Shown: in pieces, positions 56,039 through 64,000 of the stretch
How positions within the stretch are numbered: the stretch's first letter is position 1
How the letters are laid out: every line of letters begins with the position of its first letter
Assembly (NCBI GenBank): GCA_905214105.1
Contig: CAJMKK010000004.1
Location: forward strand, 62,001-126,000
Reading direction: 5' to 3'
From: an uncultured bacterium
Lineage (GTDB): Bacteria; Actinomycetota; Coriobacteriia; Coriobacteriales; Coriobacteriaceae
Length of the DNA stretch: 64,000 bases
Notes under the pieces: model-generated
What the model was told of the DNA's origin: nothing
The model's database searches: none
Seen by the model: the letters and a program-made list of their open reading frames with translations, nothing else
Program-made: the position numbers and the translations under genes

Positions 56039-56977
56039 CTATGCCGAGGCCTTGGCCTTGCGGCGTTTGCGGACCGCGTGGATCACGATGTCCAGCAGCA
56101 ACAGCACAATGGCCACGACCACGATGAGCACGGCAAACTCGCGCTTGCCCCAGTGGCGGCCGGCCAGCGACTTTTGCTTGTCGACGTCCTTCTTGTTGTA
56201 CTTGGTGCGCACGCAATGCACCAGCAGGCGATGATCGTTCACGCCGTAGGGCGTGCAGGTGACGAGCGTCACCTTGTCGGCGCCGGGCTCGATGGTCAGC
56301 GACTCCATCTCCTCGGGCAGCACAACCTCGGAGTCCACCATCTTGTAGGCGAGCGTCTTGTTCATGGTGTGCAGCAGCACCAGGTCGCCGGGCTCCAGCG
56401 AATGGATGTCGTCGAACATGCTCAGGTTGCGCATGCCCGAGTGCGCGGTGAGCACGCAATGCGTCGAGGTGCCGCCCACCGGCAGGCTCGTGCCCTCCAG
56501 GTGGCCGACGCCGGCCATGAGGACTTCCTCGCTCGTGCCGTGGTAGATGGGCATGCTCACGTCGATGGAGGGGATCTCGACCCAGCTCATCATGGGGTCG
56601 CGGTCAAAGATGAGCTGCTGAGCGTAGGGCTCGATCTGGTCGGCGGGGAGCTCGGTGGCCTCGCCGGCAAGTTGCTCGTTATAGGAGCGCGCCTGAAGCA
56701 GAATGCGCTCGCGTTCCTCTTCGGAGAGCGCGTCCACGGTGCTGGACACGGTGCTGATCTGGTTGAACACGCCCGAGGCCTCGAGCCGGTCCAAGATCCA
56801 CGGCCAGGTCATAAGGCCCACGCCAATAAGGATGATGACGATGGTGATGAGCCGGTCGGCCCAGCGCGGCAGCCGCTTGCGGCGGCGTTTGGGCTTTGGT
56901 TGAGGTTTGGGCTGAGGGCTTGAGCCGCCGTTGTCCGCGGCGTTATTGCTCTTCATATGTTTGGCGCCCTGCACCAT
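56039..56977 (-). CDS. Class C pilus sortase
   Basis: 312 residues. N-terminal basic cytoplasmic tail and membrane helix (about 42-60), a lid with DRDPMM-SW (the DP lid motif, 125-132), catalytic His179 in TAHSGM, Cys241 in TLVTCTPYG, Arg250 in NDHR and a C-terminal membrane helix (about 280-303). Class C sortases polymerise pilins through lysine-to-Thr linkages. The start at 56977 has GAGGAG upstream. It lies downstream of the pilin operon on the same strand, with a terminator and the small-protein locus between, so it may have its own promoter. Confidence 0.93.
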   Translation of the reverse strand: MVQGAKHMKSNNAADNGGSSPQPKPQPKPKRRRKRLPRWADRLITIVIILIGVGLMTWPWILDRLEASGVFNQISTVSSTVDALSEEERERILLQARSYNEQLAGEATELPADQIEPYAQQLIFDRDPMMSWVEIPSIDVSMPIYHGTSEEVLMAGVGHLEGTSLPVGGTSTHCVLTAHSGMRNLSMFDDIHSLEPGDLVLLHTMNKTLAYKMVDSEVVLPEEMESLTIEPGADKVTLVTCTPYGVNDHRLLVHCVRTKYNKKDVDKQKSLAGRHWGKREFAVLIVVVAIVLLLLDIVIHAVRKRRKAKASA

Positions 56978-57108
56978 CGCCGGTCACTCCTCTACAGCTC
57001 AGGTTGTCTAAACAAATAATAGCTGATTAGCGAGCTTCCGCGCCGGACAACGCAGCTAAGCAGCATTGCGAGGCGCGAACATGGGCCCGCATTTGAGTTT
57101 TCAAAATG

Positions 57109-57140
57109 TCCCGAATCGGCTGGGCGATTCGGGATACAAT
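57109..57140 (+). promoter_or_regulatory. Promoter with operator-like dyad (copy 1)
   Basis: TCCCGAATCG (57109-57118) and CGATTCGGGA (57125-57134) form a perfect dyad that touches TACAAT (57135-57140). The same arrangement is at 57589-57620. No consensus -35 is visible. Confidence 0.55.
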
Positions 57141-57145
57141 GTCAA

Positions 57146-57245
57146 TAGGAAACGACGCATCCCGCGTAAGTGTTCGAAAGCGCGGGCGGCCTAGTTTTCT
57201 GGTTTTGTTAAATGCCCGGGCCTCTAACCCCGGGCATTCTTATTT
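57146..57245 (+). ncRNA. Candidate antisense/small RNA, copy 1
   Basis: A short transcript from the TACAAT promoter would contain the CCCGCG...CGCGGG hairpin and end at a strong terminator: AATGCCCGGG (57211-57220) with CCCGGGCATT (57229-57238), then CTTATTT. Its 3' end is antisense to the stop codon and 3' UTR of the small membrane protein on the minus strand. The variable loop of its first hairpin differs between copies while the stem is kept. Confidence 0.5.
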
Positions 57246-57389
57246 GCGCTTGCGGCGCAAATGCCGTCCACCGTCCGCACCGCGCGTGCGCCTACGGACC
57301 TTAAACCGAACCTCATACGAGTCAAGAAACGCGATGACGAACGTGCCCACCGCCGCGAGGGCGGCGAGCGCGTTAAGGAATTTCAGCAT
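57240..57389 (-). CDS. Small membrane protein with basic tail (toxin-like)
   Basis: 49 residues: a single hydrophobic helix (MLKFLNALAALAAVGTF then VIAFL), then DSYEVRF and a highly basic tail ending RRKRK. GGAGGTCCCC precedes the ATG at 57389. This is the build of type I toxin peptides (Fst/TxpA/BsrG-like): a membrane helix plus charged tail, with a convergent small RNA overlapping its 3' end. Toxicity is inferred. A possible LexA box (57492-57505) lies 103 nt upstream. A second copy at 57718 lacks the N-terminal part. Confidence 0.65.
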   Translation of the reverse strand: MLKFLNALAALAAVGTFVIAFLDSYEVRFKVRRRTRGADGGRHLRRKRK

Positions 57390-57491
57390 TTGGGGACCTC
57401 CGATCGAGTCGTCGGCCGCCCGCGCACGGGATGCGTCGCAAAGCCATTTTACTGCGAGTGTATGCACCCACAGCTGGTAAACGCGATTTTG

Positions 57492-57505
57492 ACAAACATT
57501 TGTTC
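57492..57505 (-). promoter_or_regulatory. Possible LexA (SOS) box
   Basis: Minus strand CGAACAAATGTTTG; the Gram-positive SOS box is CGAACN4GTTCG, so one mismatch. It lies 103 nt upstream of the small membrane protein start. The position would suit a promoter with a long leader. Confidence 0.35.
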
Positions 57506-57624
57506 GATAGTTACACACACGGTTCCTCGCCCAGCGGAGCCTGGCCGCATTGTCCGGGTTTGCCCGACGTGTTTGCGTTTTCAAAATGTCCCGAATCGGC
57601 GAAGCGATTCGGGATACAATAGCT

Positions 57625-57724
57625 ACAGGAAACGACGCATCCCGCGTAAGTACTTAGGAGCGCGGGCGACCAGTTTCCGGTGTTGTTAAATGCCCGGGCC
57701 TCTAACCCCGGGCATTCTTATTTG
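57625..57724 (+). ncRNA. Candidate antisense/small RNA, copy 2
   Basis: As copy 1: TACAAT at 57615-57620, CCCGCG...CGCGGG hairpin with a different loop (GTAAGTACTTAGGAG between), then the AATGCCCGGG...CCCGGGCATT terminator and CTTATTT. It is retained although its opposite-strand gene is broken. Confidence 0.45.
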
Positions 57725-57826
57725 CGCTTGCGGCGCAAATGCCGTCCACCGTCCGCACCGCGCGTGCGCCTACGGACCTTAATCCGAACCTCGTACGAGT
57801 CAAGAAACGCGATGACGAACGTACCC
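57718..57826 (-). pseudogene. Truncated small membrane protein copy
   Basis: The minus frame ends TTA at 57718-57720 and encodes the last 36 residues of the protein at 57240 (GTFVIAFLDSYEVRIKVRRR...RRKRK) with one substitution (F to I). The first 13 residues, the start codon and ribosome site are missing; similarity stops near 57826. Confidence 0.75.
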
Positions 57827-57858
57827 GCATCGGACGATGGAGGCTGGCTGCGTTATCC

Positions 57859-57897
57859 CAAAAAAACGGGGCAGACTCCAGTGCGGAGTCTGCCCCG
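57859..57897 (-). terminator. Terminator of pilin operon
   Basis: CGGGGCAGACTCC (57867-57879) pairs perfectly with GGAGTCTGCCCCG (57885-57897); TTTTTTTGGG follows on the minus strand. About 100 nt past the major pilin stop. Confidence 0.92.
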
Positions 57898-57997
57898 AAA
57901 AGAAAATGGCGAAGCAAGAACGTGGATGGACGAGAAAAGTGTCCGCAAGTCTCATGGCCATCGCATCCCACCTGCCAAAGGGATGGGTGAGTGAGCG

Positions 57998-59776
57998 CTA
58001 CTCCTGCTCGGACTCCTCAGCCTGCTTACGGCTGCGGATGAGGTGCGCCACACCGATGCACAGCACCGCGCCACCAGCAATCCAAGTGAAGGTCACACCG
58101 TTAAGACCGGTCAGCGGGAGGTTGGAGCCCTTCTTGTCGACGATGGTGAAGCTGAGCTTACCGGTAGATACGGCGGCAGAACCGGCCTTTACAACACCAT
58201 CAGCAGCAGTAACGTTGGCAGAATCCTTGTCGGGAGTCACCGCGGTGCCATCCTGCTGAAGCGTGCCGCGAGCAATGGTAAACGTGACACCTTTGGAAGC
58301 AGAGTTGTTGTAGCCAGGCGCCGGGGTTACCTCTGTAAGGGTGTAGGTGCCCTCATCGAGACCGACAACGTTTATCTTACCGTCTGCGTCGGTCTTCAGC
58401 TTGGCCTGCTTGCTATCAGCCGTCTTGGTACCGTCCGCTTTGATAAAGTTGCTCGTATCACCGTTCTCCTGCAGCGTGAACTCAACGCCCTCGAGTCCCT
58501 TAGCTTCGTTATCAGAGCCCACCTTGGTGACATCGATGCCATAGGTGTAGTCATAGGCAGGGTGCTCGACCGTGGTGCCGACACCCTCAGCATGCGGATT
58601 GTTGGAATAAGTCAGCGTAACCATATTCTTCTGGGCTATACCAACCAAGCCGTTGAATATATTTTTGATCTTGCCATTTTCGAAGATCTTGGTGGAGTCG
58701 AGCTTGGCCTTGTACTCGACAGTCACCTTCGAGTCACTGTTCAACGCAATGGGAGCGTCGTCCACGTCCGTGCAATTCTTGAGATTGGTGAAGTCGACAG
58801 TTATCGTATCGTTCTCGTACTTGGCGGTGTAGCAGCCAGTCTTGACCTCGGCATCACCAATCTTGACCGTGACAGCGGGCGTCGTGCCGCCAGATTCAAA
58901 CTCGGGCGTCATGGAGTTGGGAAGCTTATCCGTGAAGGTGTACTTGTAGGTACTGTAAGTGTTGATGTTGCCCGCAACGGTACCGGTAAGCAGGTAGTCG
59001 ACATAGTCGTCCATCTGAGAGTCAGCAGCCTTGTTGGGATTCTCGAATGGACCAAACGTGCTGCCCTTTGCGTCGTCCTTTACGGCCTTGGTCACAGTGG
59101 GGACCTGCTTCTTGGGAGCAATGGTCTCAGCGGAACCGCCGACAACGGCGAAAATCGGCGAAGTGAAGGTATCCGTGTTGCGCTCGGCATCAGCATTTGG
59201 GCTCTTGCCGACACTCTTAGTCACGAAGAGCCAGTAGCCGGTATTCAGACCAGTGAAGGTGCCACTGGTGCTCGTTTTGCACTCATCCGTCCCTTCAGTG
59301 ATATTGGCGTCCTCCAGTGCCTTGGCGATCTTGTCGAGGGTTGTTCCGGCATCGAGCTTAGTAGTCTTGTCTGTACCTGACTGGTAATCACCTTCGGTTT
59401 TTGATTTAAGCCAGTCGGCCCACTTCTGAGCATCCTCGTCGGAGGGCTTTGTAACGTCGCTAGTATCGGTAAATGCCCCGGTCACAGCATCCCTAACGGC
59501 ATCTGACGCCCACTCAATGTCGGAAAGCGTCTTAGCGCCATTCCAGTTGTTAACGCCATCCAAATCCTGCGTGACCTTGGCCTTGAAAATCTGGATACCC
59601 TTAAAGGTTGTATCCGTATAGGTCTGCTCGTCAATCTTTACATTGCCATTCGGAGCCACCGTTGGCGTGCCATCAGCAAACGCCATCGTCACCGGGGCCA
59701 TGACGCCGCCGAAGCTCAGCGCTGCTGTGAGGCCGGCGGTTACTGCCAGGCGTGCGATGTTCTTGCTCATGCTCAT
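57998..59776 (-). CDS. LPXTG pilin, probable major shaft subunit
   Basis: 592 residues. A signal peptide ends near ...MAPVTMAFADG (about residue 34). There are isopeptide-type beta domains and a C-terminal Cna-B/SpaA domain (IDVTKVGSDNEAKGLEGVEFTLQENG...LDEGTYTLTEVTPAPGY, shown in parts). Cell-wall sorting signal LPLTG (553-557), a hydrophobic helix and a basic/acidic tail (SRKQAEESEQE). The start at 59776 has GGAGG 8 nt upstream. Last gene of the pilin operon, closest to the sortase. Shaft role is inferred from position and domain style. Confidence 0.9.
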   Translation of the reverse strand: MSMSKNIARLAVTAGLTAALSFGGVMAPVTMAFADGTPTVAPNGNVKIDEQTYTDTTFKGIQIFKAKVTQDLDGVNNWNGAKTLSDIEWASDAVRDAVTGAFTDTSDVTKPSDEDAQKWADWLKSKTEGDYQSGTDKTTKLDAGTTLDKIAKALEDANITEGTDECKTSTSGTFTGLNTGYWLFVTKSVGKSPNADAERNTDTFTSPIFAVVGGSAETIAPKKQVPTVTKAVKDDAKGSTFGPFENPNKAADSQMDDYVDYLLTGTVAGNINTYSTYKYTFTDKLPNSMTPEFESGGTTPAVTVKIGDAEVKTGCYTAKYENDTITVDFTNLKNCTDVDDAPIALNSDSKVTVEYKAKLDSTKIFENGKIKNIFNGLVGIAQKNMVTLTYSNNPHAEGVGTTVEHPAYDYTYGIDVTKVGSDNEAKGLEGVEFTLQENGDTSNFIKADGTKTADSKQAKLKTDADGKINVVGLDEGTYTLTEVTPAPGYNNSASKGVTFTIARGTLQQDGTAVTPDKDSANVTAADGVVKAGSAAVSTGKLSFTIVDKKGSNLPLTGLNGVTFTWIAGGAVLCIGVAHLIRSRKQAEESEQE

Positions 59777-59884
59777 CTTCTTTTCCTCCGTTTTCCGGTT
59801 GGTTCTCATTCGATCGGTCATCATCTGTCTGTGTCTTAGCATCTACTTCGCTACGTCTCGCCCCGCTCTCTGTGGGGCTGCCAG

Positions 59885-61555
59885 CTACTCTTTATGGCTG
59901 CCACCTCCCCGCTTGACCAGGAGCGCGACCACGATGAGCGCGGCTCCGGCGACCGCTGCGGCGGCCGCGACGTACATTGCCATATCGCCAGTCGAGGGCA
60001 TAAAGCCTCCGGTGGTAATGCTAGGGGGTGTGCCGGTGGGCGTGTTGATGAGCGACGCCTCCAGACTGCCCGTCGACCCGTCCGCGCTGTCGGCGCGCAG
60101 GGGCGACTCGGCCGTGATGGTGAGCTTGGGCTTGGCGGCGGCCACCTGGTCGACGTCCAGGCCCTCGGCCTTGACCGTCACGGAGCGCGCGCCCTCAAAG
60201 GCGGTGTAGCCCTTGGGCGCCTTAAGCTCGCGGACCTCCAGCTTGCCCGAGTCCACGCCCGAGACGGTCACGCGGCCGTCCTCGCCCGTGGTGACGGTGG
60301 CCTTGCCTTGCGCATCCCACGTGCCGTCGGCCGCCAGTGTACGACCGCGGTCGTCGGCGGTGCTCAGGACCGCCCCGGCAAGCGGCTTGTCGCCGTCGCT
60401 GCCGCGCTTGGTGAGCGCGAGATCCCAGGTGTAGGCGCACGCGTCGTCGCTCGGCGTGTGGGTGAAGCCGGCGTCGCCGGACTGGTCGGCAAAGGGAGAG
60501 CGCGGGTAGCGCAGGTAAACCTCGTTGGGGTTGCCCTTCGCGATACCGTGGTTGCATGCGCTGTTGAGCGGCGCGTTGTACACGGCGACCACGCGGGCGC
60601 CCGCGGTAAAGGCGTCGGCCCCGCCGAGCGCGGCGATCAGGTCGCCGGTGCGCACGGTGAAGGTCTTACCGTCGGCCGCCACCTTGGTGGCGCACTGGGC
60701 CGTGATGTCGGTCCAGCCCTTCGCAGGCTCGGAGCCGGCGCGCCCGTCCTTACCGGTCGAGACGGCGTCGAAGCCGCCGTCCGCGCCCGCCGCCACGTAC
60801 ACATGCATGCTCGCGGCGACCTTGGAGGGGTCGAGCCCCGCGCCCATGGTGTCGACGAACCGCACCGTATAGGTGTCGTAGGCCGTGAGGCCCGCCGGGA
60901 CCGTGGCAGAGAGGCGCCAGTACAGGTCGTCGGCGACCGTGGCGTCGGCGGCCTTCTGCCAGGCGGCGGTGCTGTCCTCCAGCACGTGCTTGGCGACCTT
61001 GGGGGTCGCCGCCTTGGGCTTGACGGTGACGGCGCTGCCGCCCACCAAGGCCATGATCGGCGCGGTGCCGGCCTCGCCCTGGGCGATGGCGTCGTCTTTG
61101 GCGACGATGAGCCAGTAGCCGCAGGGTAGCTCGGCCGCCGTGCCCGCGTTGAGGGCCACGGACACGGCGCCAGAGCTCTGGAGGGAACGAGCGAGCTGTG
61201 CGCTCAGCGCGCTCGTTAGGTGGGAATCGGTGTTGAGCCACTCGGCAGCTTCCTGCGCGGTGGTCTGGGAATTGGGCATGCCGGCGCTGTGCAGCACAGG
61301 CAGCGCGGCGTCGCGCGCGGCGTCGCTTGCCCAGGCGAGGTCGGTGGCGATCTTGGCGTCGCTATCGTCATCGACGACGTTGGCGCTAAAGATCTGGTAG
61401 GCGTCGTAGCTGCGCGCCACGGTGCCGCTCACCGTGATGGAACCGGTCGAGGTCGGCGCGGCCTGCGCGGATGCGGGGAACACAACCGCGCAGGTGCCGA
61501 TCAAGAGGGCAAGCAGCGCAAACAAGATCGGGAAGGAGCAAACTTTCTTATTCAC
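59885..61555 (-). CDS. Second LPXTG-type pilin/surface protein
   Basis: 556 residues. Signal peptide LFALLALLIGTCAVVFPASAQA near residues 10-30 (written in two parts: LFALLALLIG, TCAVVFPASAQA). Its N-terminal domain (SGTVARSYDAYQIFSANVVD, DLAWASDAARDAA) is similar in plan to the major pilin. A Cna-B-like domain is near 435-480. Sorting signal MPSTG (519-523) followed by a membrane helix and KRGGGSHKE. The start is GTG at 61555, overlapping the upstream gene's stop, with GGGAGG 8 nt before. A small GCCCC...GGGGC hairpin (59860-59878) lies between this gene and the next pilin and may set their ratio. Confidence 0.88.
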   Translation of the reverse strand: MNKKVCSFPILFALLALLIGTCAVVFPASAQAAPTSTGSITVSGTVARSYDAYQIFSANVVDDDSDAKIATDLAWASDAARDAALPVLHSAGMPNSQTTAQEAAEWLNTDSHLTSALSAQLARSLQSSGAVSVALNAGTAAELPCGYWLIVAKDDAIAQGEAGTAPIMALVGGSAVTVKPKAATPKVAKHVLEDSTAAWQKAADATVADDLYWRLSATVPAGLTAYDTYTVRFVDTMGAGLDPSKVAASMHVYVAAGADGGFDAVSTGKDGRAGSEPAKGWTDITAQCATKVAADGKTFTVRTGDLIAALGGADAFTAGARVVAVYNAPLNSACNHGIAKGNPNEVYLRYPRSPFADQSGDAGFTHTPSDDACAYTWDLALTKRGSDGDKPLAGAVLSTADDRGRTLAADGTWDAQGKATVTTGEDGRVTVSGVDSGKLEVRELKAPKGYTAFEGARSVTVKAEGLDVDQVAAAKPKLTITAESPLRADSADGSTGSLEASLINTPTGTPPSITTGGFMPSTGDMAMYVAAAAAVAGAALIVVALLVKRGGGSHKE

Positions 61556-64000
61556 GACGCTCGCCTCCCTTCGCATTCGCCTTGCGACGAATGTGCATCC
61601 AGGCCGCAGCAGCGCAAAGCACCGCCGCGCCGGCAAGGTACGTCAGAGTGACGCCCGACATACCAGAAAGGGGCAAAGAGGTGGAGTAGGTGTTGGTGAA
61701 GGTGGGGCCGTGCTCCTCGGGATTCATGCTGTCGAATTCGACGGGGACCTGCTTATTGGGATCGATTTTCTTACCGTCAGCATCCTTGATCTGGGTGTAG
61801 GTCACCTTCGTGGGCTTGATTTTTCCGTCATTTTGGTCCGTCATCGTGACATCAAATCGATAGACCGACTTGTCGTACTTGTAGTTCGTAAACGGCATAG
61901 TCGGCAGCTGTTCGCGAACGAAATAAGTAAAGGTCTTGCTTGCACCGCGACCCGTGGGGTCGCCCTTGACGTCGGGATTCTTCGTGATATCAGAAAGCGA
62001 GTACTCAATCCCCTTATCAGAGCCATCCAAGAACGAAAGCGTCTGCTTCTTCTTATCGCCAGTAGTTTTGGTCTCACGAATAATGTCCTGAAAACCGTCA
62101 TCGGTCGCAAGCTGAAGCGTAAACTCCTTCATCTCGCCGCCCTCAACGACCTTAGTCGCCTTAGGAGTCCAAGAGCCGCTGGAAGTGTACGGATTGTACT
62201 TGTTGGTGAAGGTCTTTCCCCCGTCGGGGCCATCAATCGAATAATAGCCTTGTTCGTCCTTTTGCAGATCGCTCAGTGAGTTAGTTGAATCTCCGGAGTG
62301 TTTAGTCCAACTCAATTTTTTGATCGTGTAGTTATGGATTATAAGCTGTTTGGCTTCGGTCGCATTATCCCGAATCGGAACAGACATGAGCACATCTTTC
62401 TTGCCTTCTTCAAGTTCAACCGTAATCTCGTACACGGCCGGGTCGTACGTGATGTCGGGATCATTGCCAGCATTTTCAACCAAATAGTATGTAATCGTGC
62501 CAGTCGTACCGTTCGCTGTGAACTGCTCACCAAGGTCAAACTTGATGATGCCACTTGCATCATTACTCGCAGTTCCAACCTCGGTGCAAGCGTCAGGAGT
62601 GAATACCCCGCGAGCGATAGGATCACTCGAATCCTTGCGGTAGACCGTAAAGGTGAAATCCCCAGCCTTAAGCTCACGGCCGGCCAACTTCTTGGTCGCC
62701 TTCAGCTTAAGGCTCGGGTAGACGTACGTATCCGCAGGCTGACCCAAGTACAGATCGCCATTCGACATGATTCCGCCGCCATGGTCCCAGGAATAGTTGC
62801 CCGTGATGAAGGTTCTGGCAGCTTTCCACGCATTATTCGCTTCATCACTTCCAGCTGTGACACCCGAAGACAGACCGACGCTCCGATAAATCTTCACACC
62901 GCCATTGGCAGGGATATCGATAGGCTCACTGAGTTCTTTGGTATCACTGCGTTCTTTGCTTCCAGAATACTTGGCGTCTCCGTCGCCGAGCATCTTGCCG
63001 ATTACTGCCGCAAGCGGTTCCTGATGGCCAGCCGCTGCCGCAAGGAAGAAATCGGCATGACCCCTATCGCGAAACACCTTCGATCTGTATGCATCTTTAT
63101 CTTGATTCTTGCCACTACCACCACCTGAAAGATGGGGTTTAGCTTCATTGCCGGTATTGTTCTGTGAGTTGTAAGCATATTTATAATCGCTTTTAAAACG
63201 ATCTTCGCCATCAGACTCAGCGCCGGCAGACGAATTGCCAAAGATTGCCGTGCCCTCAGTGTTCGTTACCAACGTCTTGCCCGTGGGGCAGACTGCAACG
63301 CCACCGCCGTAGCCGCCAGCTTCATTGGCGCTAATGTACGAGTTATATATGAATAGCCTACCAGCAGTATATTCCTTGCCTTGGTCTGAGTTTCCCTGAA
63401 CAAAGATGCCGCCGCCACCCCAGTCAAAGCGAGACATGCAGTGATTGTTTGTGATGTAGACTTTACTATCTTCAGTACCGTTAATCATCGCGTCAACCAT
63501 CTGGCCCACTCGAATGCCAGCACCCTCAGATCGGAAGCTCACGTTAGAGGCAATAATTCCTCCCGTGATATTCAGCCACGCCATTCCTGAGCGAGACGTT
63601 TGGCTATTCCGTTCGACATCGGTAACGTAAACGCCGCCGCCGGCTTCCTCGGAGTAGTTGCCGGTAATCTGACCATAGGAAATAGTGACTTTCGCTCCAT
63701 AGTTGGCAGCAAGCCCAGCGCCACCATGGTCACCGTTGCCATCCGTGCCGCAGAATTTAGCCATTCTATTATTCGTGATATAGCCACCAGAAACGGTCAC
63801 GATGCCGCCCTCGGCCATAATGCCGCCACCGAGTCCCGCGCCGAGCGTGCTATTACCGGAGATTATGCCATTAGTTATGGCAACCTCGGAATAACGGGCA
63901 TACACACCACCGCCCCTATTAGCGCTGTTGCCGGCAATGACGCCGCCAGTCAGTTTAAGGGTCGAGACGTCGCCTTTCTCGTTGGATACCATAATGCCCG
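61548..64000 (-). CDS. Large LPXTG-type adhesin, probable pilus tip (5' end outside window)
   Basis: At least 816 residues in the window, open at the right edge. The N-terminal part is a right-handed beta-helix-like repeat region (GGVIAGNSANRGGGVYA, ITNGIISGNSTLGAGLGGGI, ITGGIIASNVSF). Then come two pilin isopeptide-linkage domains (KLKATKKLAGRELKAGDFTF and KATKVVEGGEMKEFTLQL). Sorting signal is LPLSG with a hydrophobic helix and RRKANAKGGERRE. It is a likely tip or ancillary adhesin by size, repeat region and first position in the operon. It overlaps the next gene. Confidence 0.88.
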   Translation of the reverse strand, partial: GIMVSNEKGDVSTLKLTGGVIAGNSANRGGGVYARYSEVAITNGIISGNSTLGAGLGGGIMAEGGIVTVSGGYITNNRMAKFCGTDGNGDHGGAGLAANYGAKVTISYGQITGNYSEEAGGGVYVTDVERNSQTSRSGMAWLNITGGIIASNVSFRSEGAGIRVGQMVDAMINGTEDSKVYITNNHCMSRFDWGGGGIFVQGNSDQGKEYTAGRLFIYNSYISANEAGGYGGGVAVCPTGKTLVTNTEGTAIFGNSSAGAESDGEDRFKSDYKYAYNSQNNTGNEAKPHLSGGGSGKNQDKDAYRSKVFRDRGHADFFLAAAAGHQEPLAAVIGKMLGDGDAKYSGSKERSDTKELSEPIDIPANGGVKIYRSVGLSSGVTAGSDEANNAWKAARTFITGNYSWDHGGGIMSNGDLYLGQPADTYVYPSLKLKATKKLAGRELKAGDFTFTVYRKDSSDPIARGVFTPDACTEVGTASNDASGIIKFDLGEQFTANGTTGTITYYLVENAGNDPDITYDPAVYEITVELEEGKKDVLMSVPIRDNATEAKQLIIHNYTIKKLSWTKHSGDSTNSLSDLQKDEQGYYSIDGPDGGKTFTNKYNPYTSSGSWTPKATKVVEGGEMKEFTLQLATDDGFQDIIRETKTTGDKKKQTLSFLDGSDKGIEYSLSDITKNPDVKGDPTGRGASKTFTYFVREQLPTMPFTNYKYDKSVYRFDVTMTDQNDGKIKPTKVTYTQIKDADGKKIDPNKQVPVEFDSMNPEEHGPTFTNTYSTSLPLSGMSGVTLTYLAGAAVLCAAAAWMHIRRKANAKGGERRE

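Larger units (their letters stand above)
57092..57347. repeat. Direct duplication, copy 1
   Basis: About 250 bp, repeated at 57572-57826 with about 90% identity. Each copy has a 10-bp inverted repeat next to a TACAAT box, a CCCGCG...CGCGGG hairpin, a terminator, and the 3' end of the small-protein gene on the minus strand. Confidence 0.88.
57572..57826. repeat. Direct duplication, copy 2
   Basis: Second copy of 57092-57347, offset 478-480 bp. The antisense-RNA half is intact (dyad, TACAAT at 57615-57620, hairpin, terminator), but the small-protein half is truncated. Confidence 0.88.

Noticed and set aside
57702..57971. 89-codon minus-strand frame over duplication copy 2
   Set aside because: It is in a different frame from the small membrane protein and runs through the pilin terminator.

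Overview
The window is a high-GC, gene-dense bacterial chromosome segment. It has classic operon overlaps, GTG/TTG starts with strong GGAGG-type ribosome sites and Rho-independent terminators. Gene content suggests a gut Coriobacteriia actinobacterium, most like Collinsella: type III glutamine synthetase, MurT-GatD amidation of lipid II, a sortase-assembled pilus, PTS sugar uptake with a 6-phospho-alpha-glucosidase, GatCAB, and B12-dependent methionine synthase. The genus is recognition by reading, not a database result. I see no transposase, integrase, prophage or CRISPR array.

Layout. 1-2.4 kb: a DUF262/DUF1524 (GmrSD-like) defence-type protein. 2.4-7.5 kb: guaA, asparaginase, an XRE regulator divergent from an unknown gene across a 24-bp perfect palindrome, a DUF1648 membrane protein and ychF. 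7.6-13 kb: a maltose/alpha-glucoside PTS module (6-P-glucosidase, IICB) divergent from a zinc dehydrogenase and a GntR regulator; two identical operator-like boxes lie in the divergent promoter. 13-18 kb: a multi-cluster ferredoxin, two tandem glycerol-dehydrogenase paralogues and an iron alcohol dehydrogenase. 18.5-23 kb: two unknown helical-repeat-like proteins and a fused MurT-GatD. 23-26 kb: tRNA-Glu, a 220-bp MITE-like element and glnN. 26-33.6 kb: metF, a stand-alone MetH reactivation domain, metH, a UPF0210 protein, a methyltransferase and yhbY. 33.6-36.6 kb: a 999-residue NTPase/winged-helix regulator. 37-42 kb: nagB, EIIA-Glc, glmM, rpsI, rplM and a patatin-like lipase. 42-43 kb: tandem repeats, inverted tmRNA-end copies and the tmRNA gene. 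43-47 kb: an unknown gene, a PIN/ribbon-helix-helix toxin-antitoxin pair, and a P1B metal ATPase with a small PacL-like partner. 47-52 kb: a two-subunit ABC transporter divergent from an AraC regulator. 52-55.7 kb: gatCAB. 56-64 kb: a pilus locus (class C sortase, two pilins, a large tip-like adhesin running off the right edge) interrupted by a duplicated small-membrane-protein/antisense-RNA-like locus.

How the genes work together. Sugar handling is linked by PTS (IICB at 9.1 kb, EIIA at 38.1 kb) and by amino-sugar metabolism (nagB, glmM). Nitrogen and amidation chemistry recurs (glnN, guaA, asparaginase, MurT-GatD, GatCAB). The methionine/folate cycle is a tight operon. The metal ATPase operon and the ABC/AraC pair carry the same palindrome in their promoters, so they are probably one metal regulon.

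Most unusual content. The intergenic spaces are rich in structured DNA. The best candidate for something undescribed is a pair of about 135-145 bp elements (31907-32040 and 52050-52192). They have long, locus-specific, nearly perfectly self-complementary arms around a 60-nt core with identical spacing, fixed sequence blocks and covarying stems. Other candidates are the type I toxin-antitoxin-like locus at 57.1-57.8 kb, a family of CAAAGG...CCCC hairpins, the MITE-like element at 23.3 kb and the 62-bp tandem repeats beside tmRNA.
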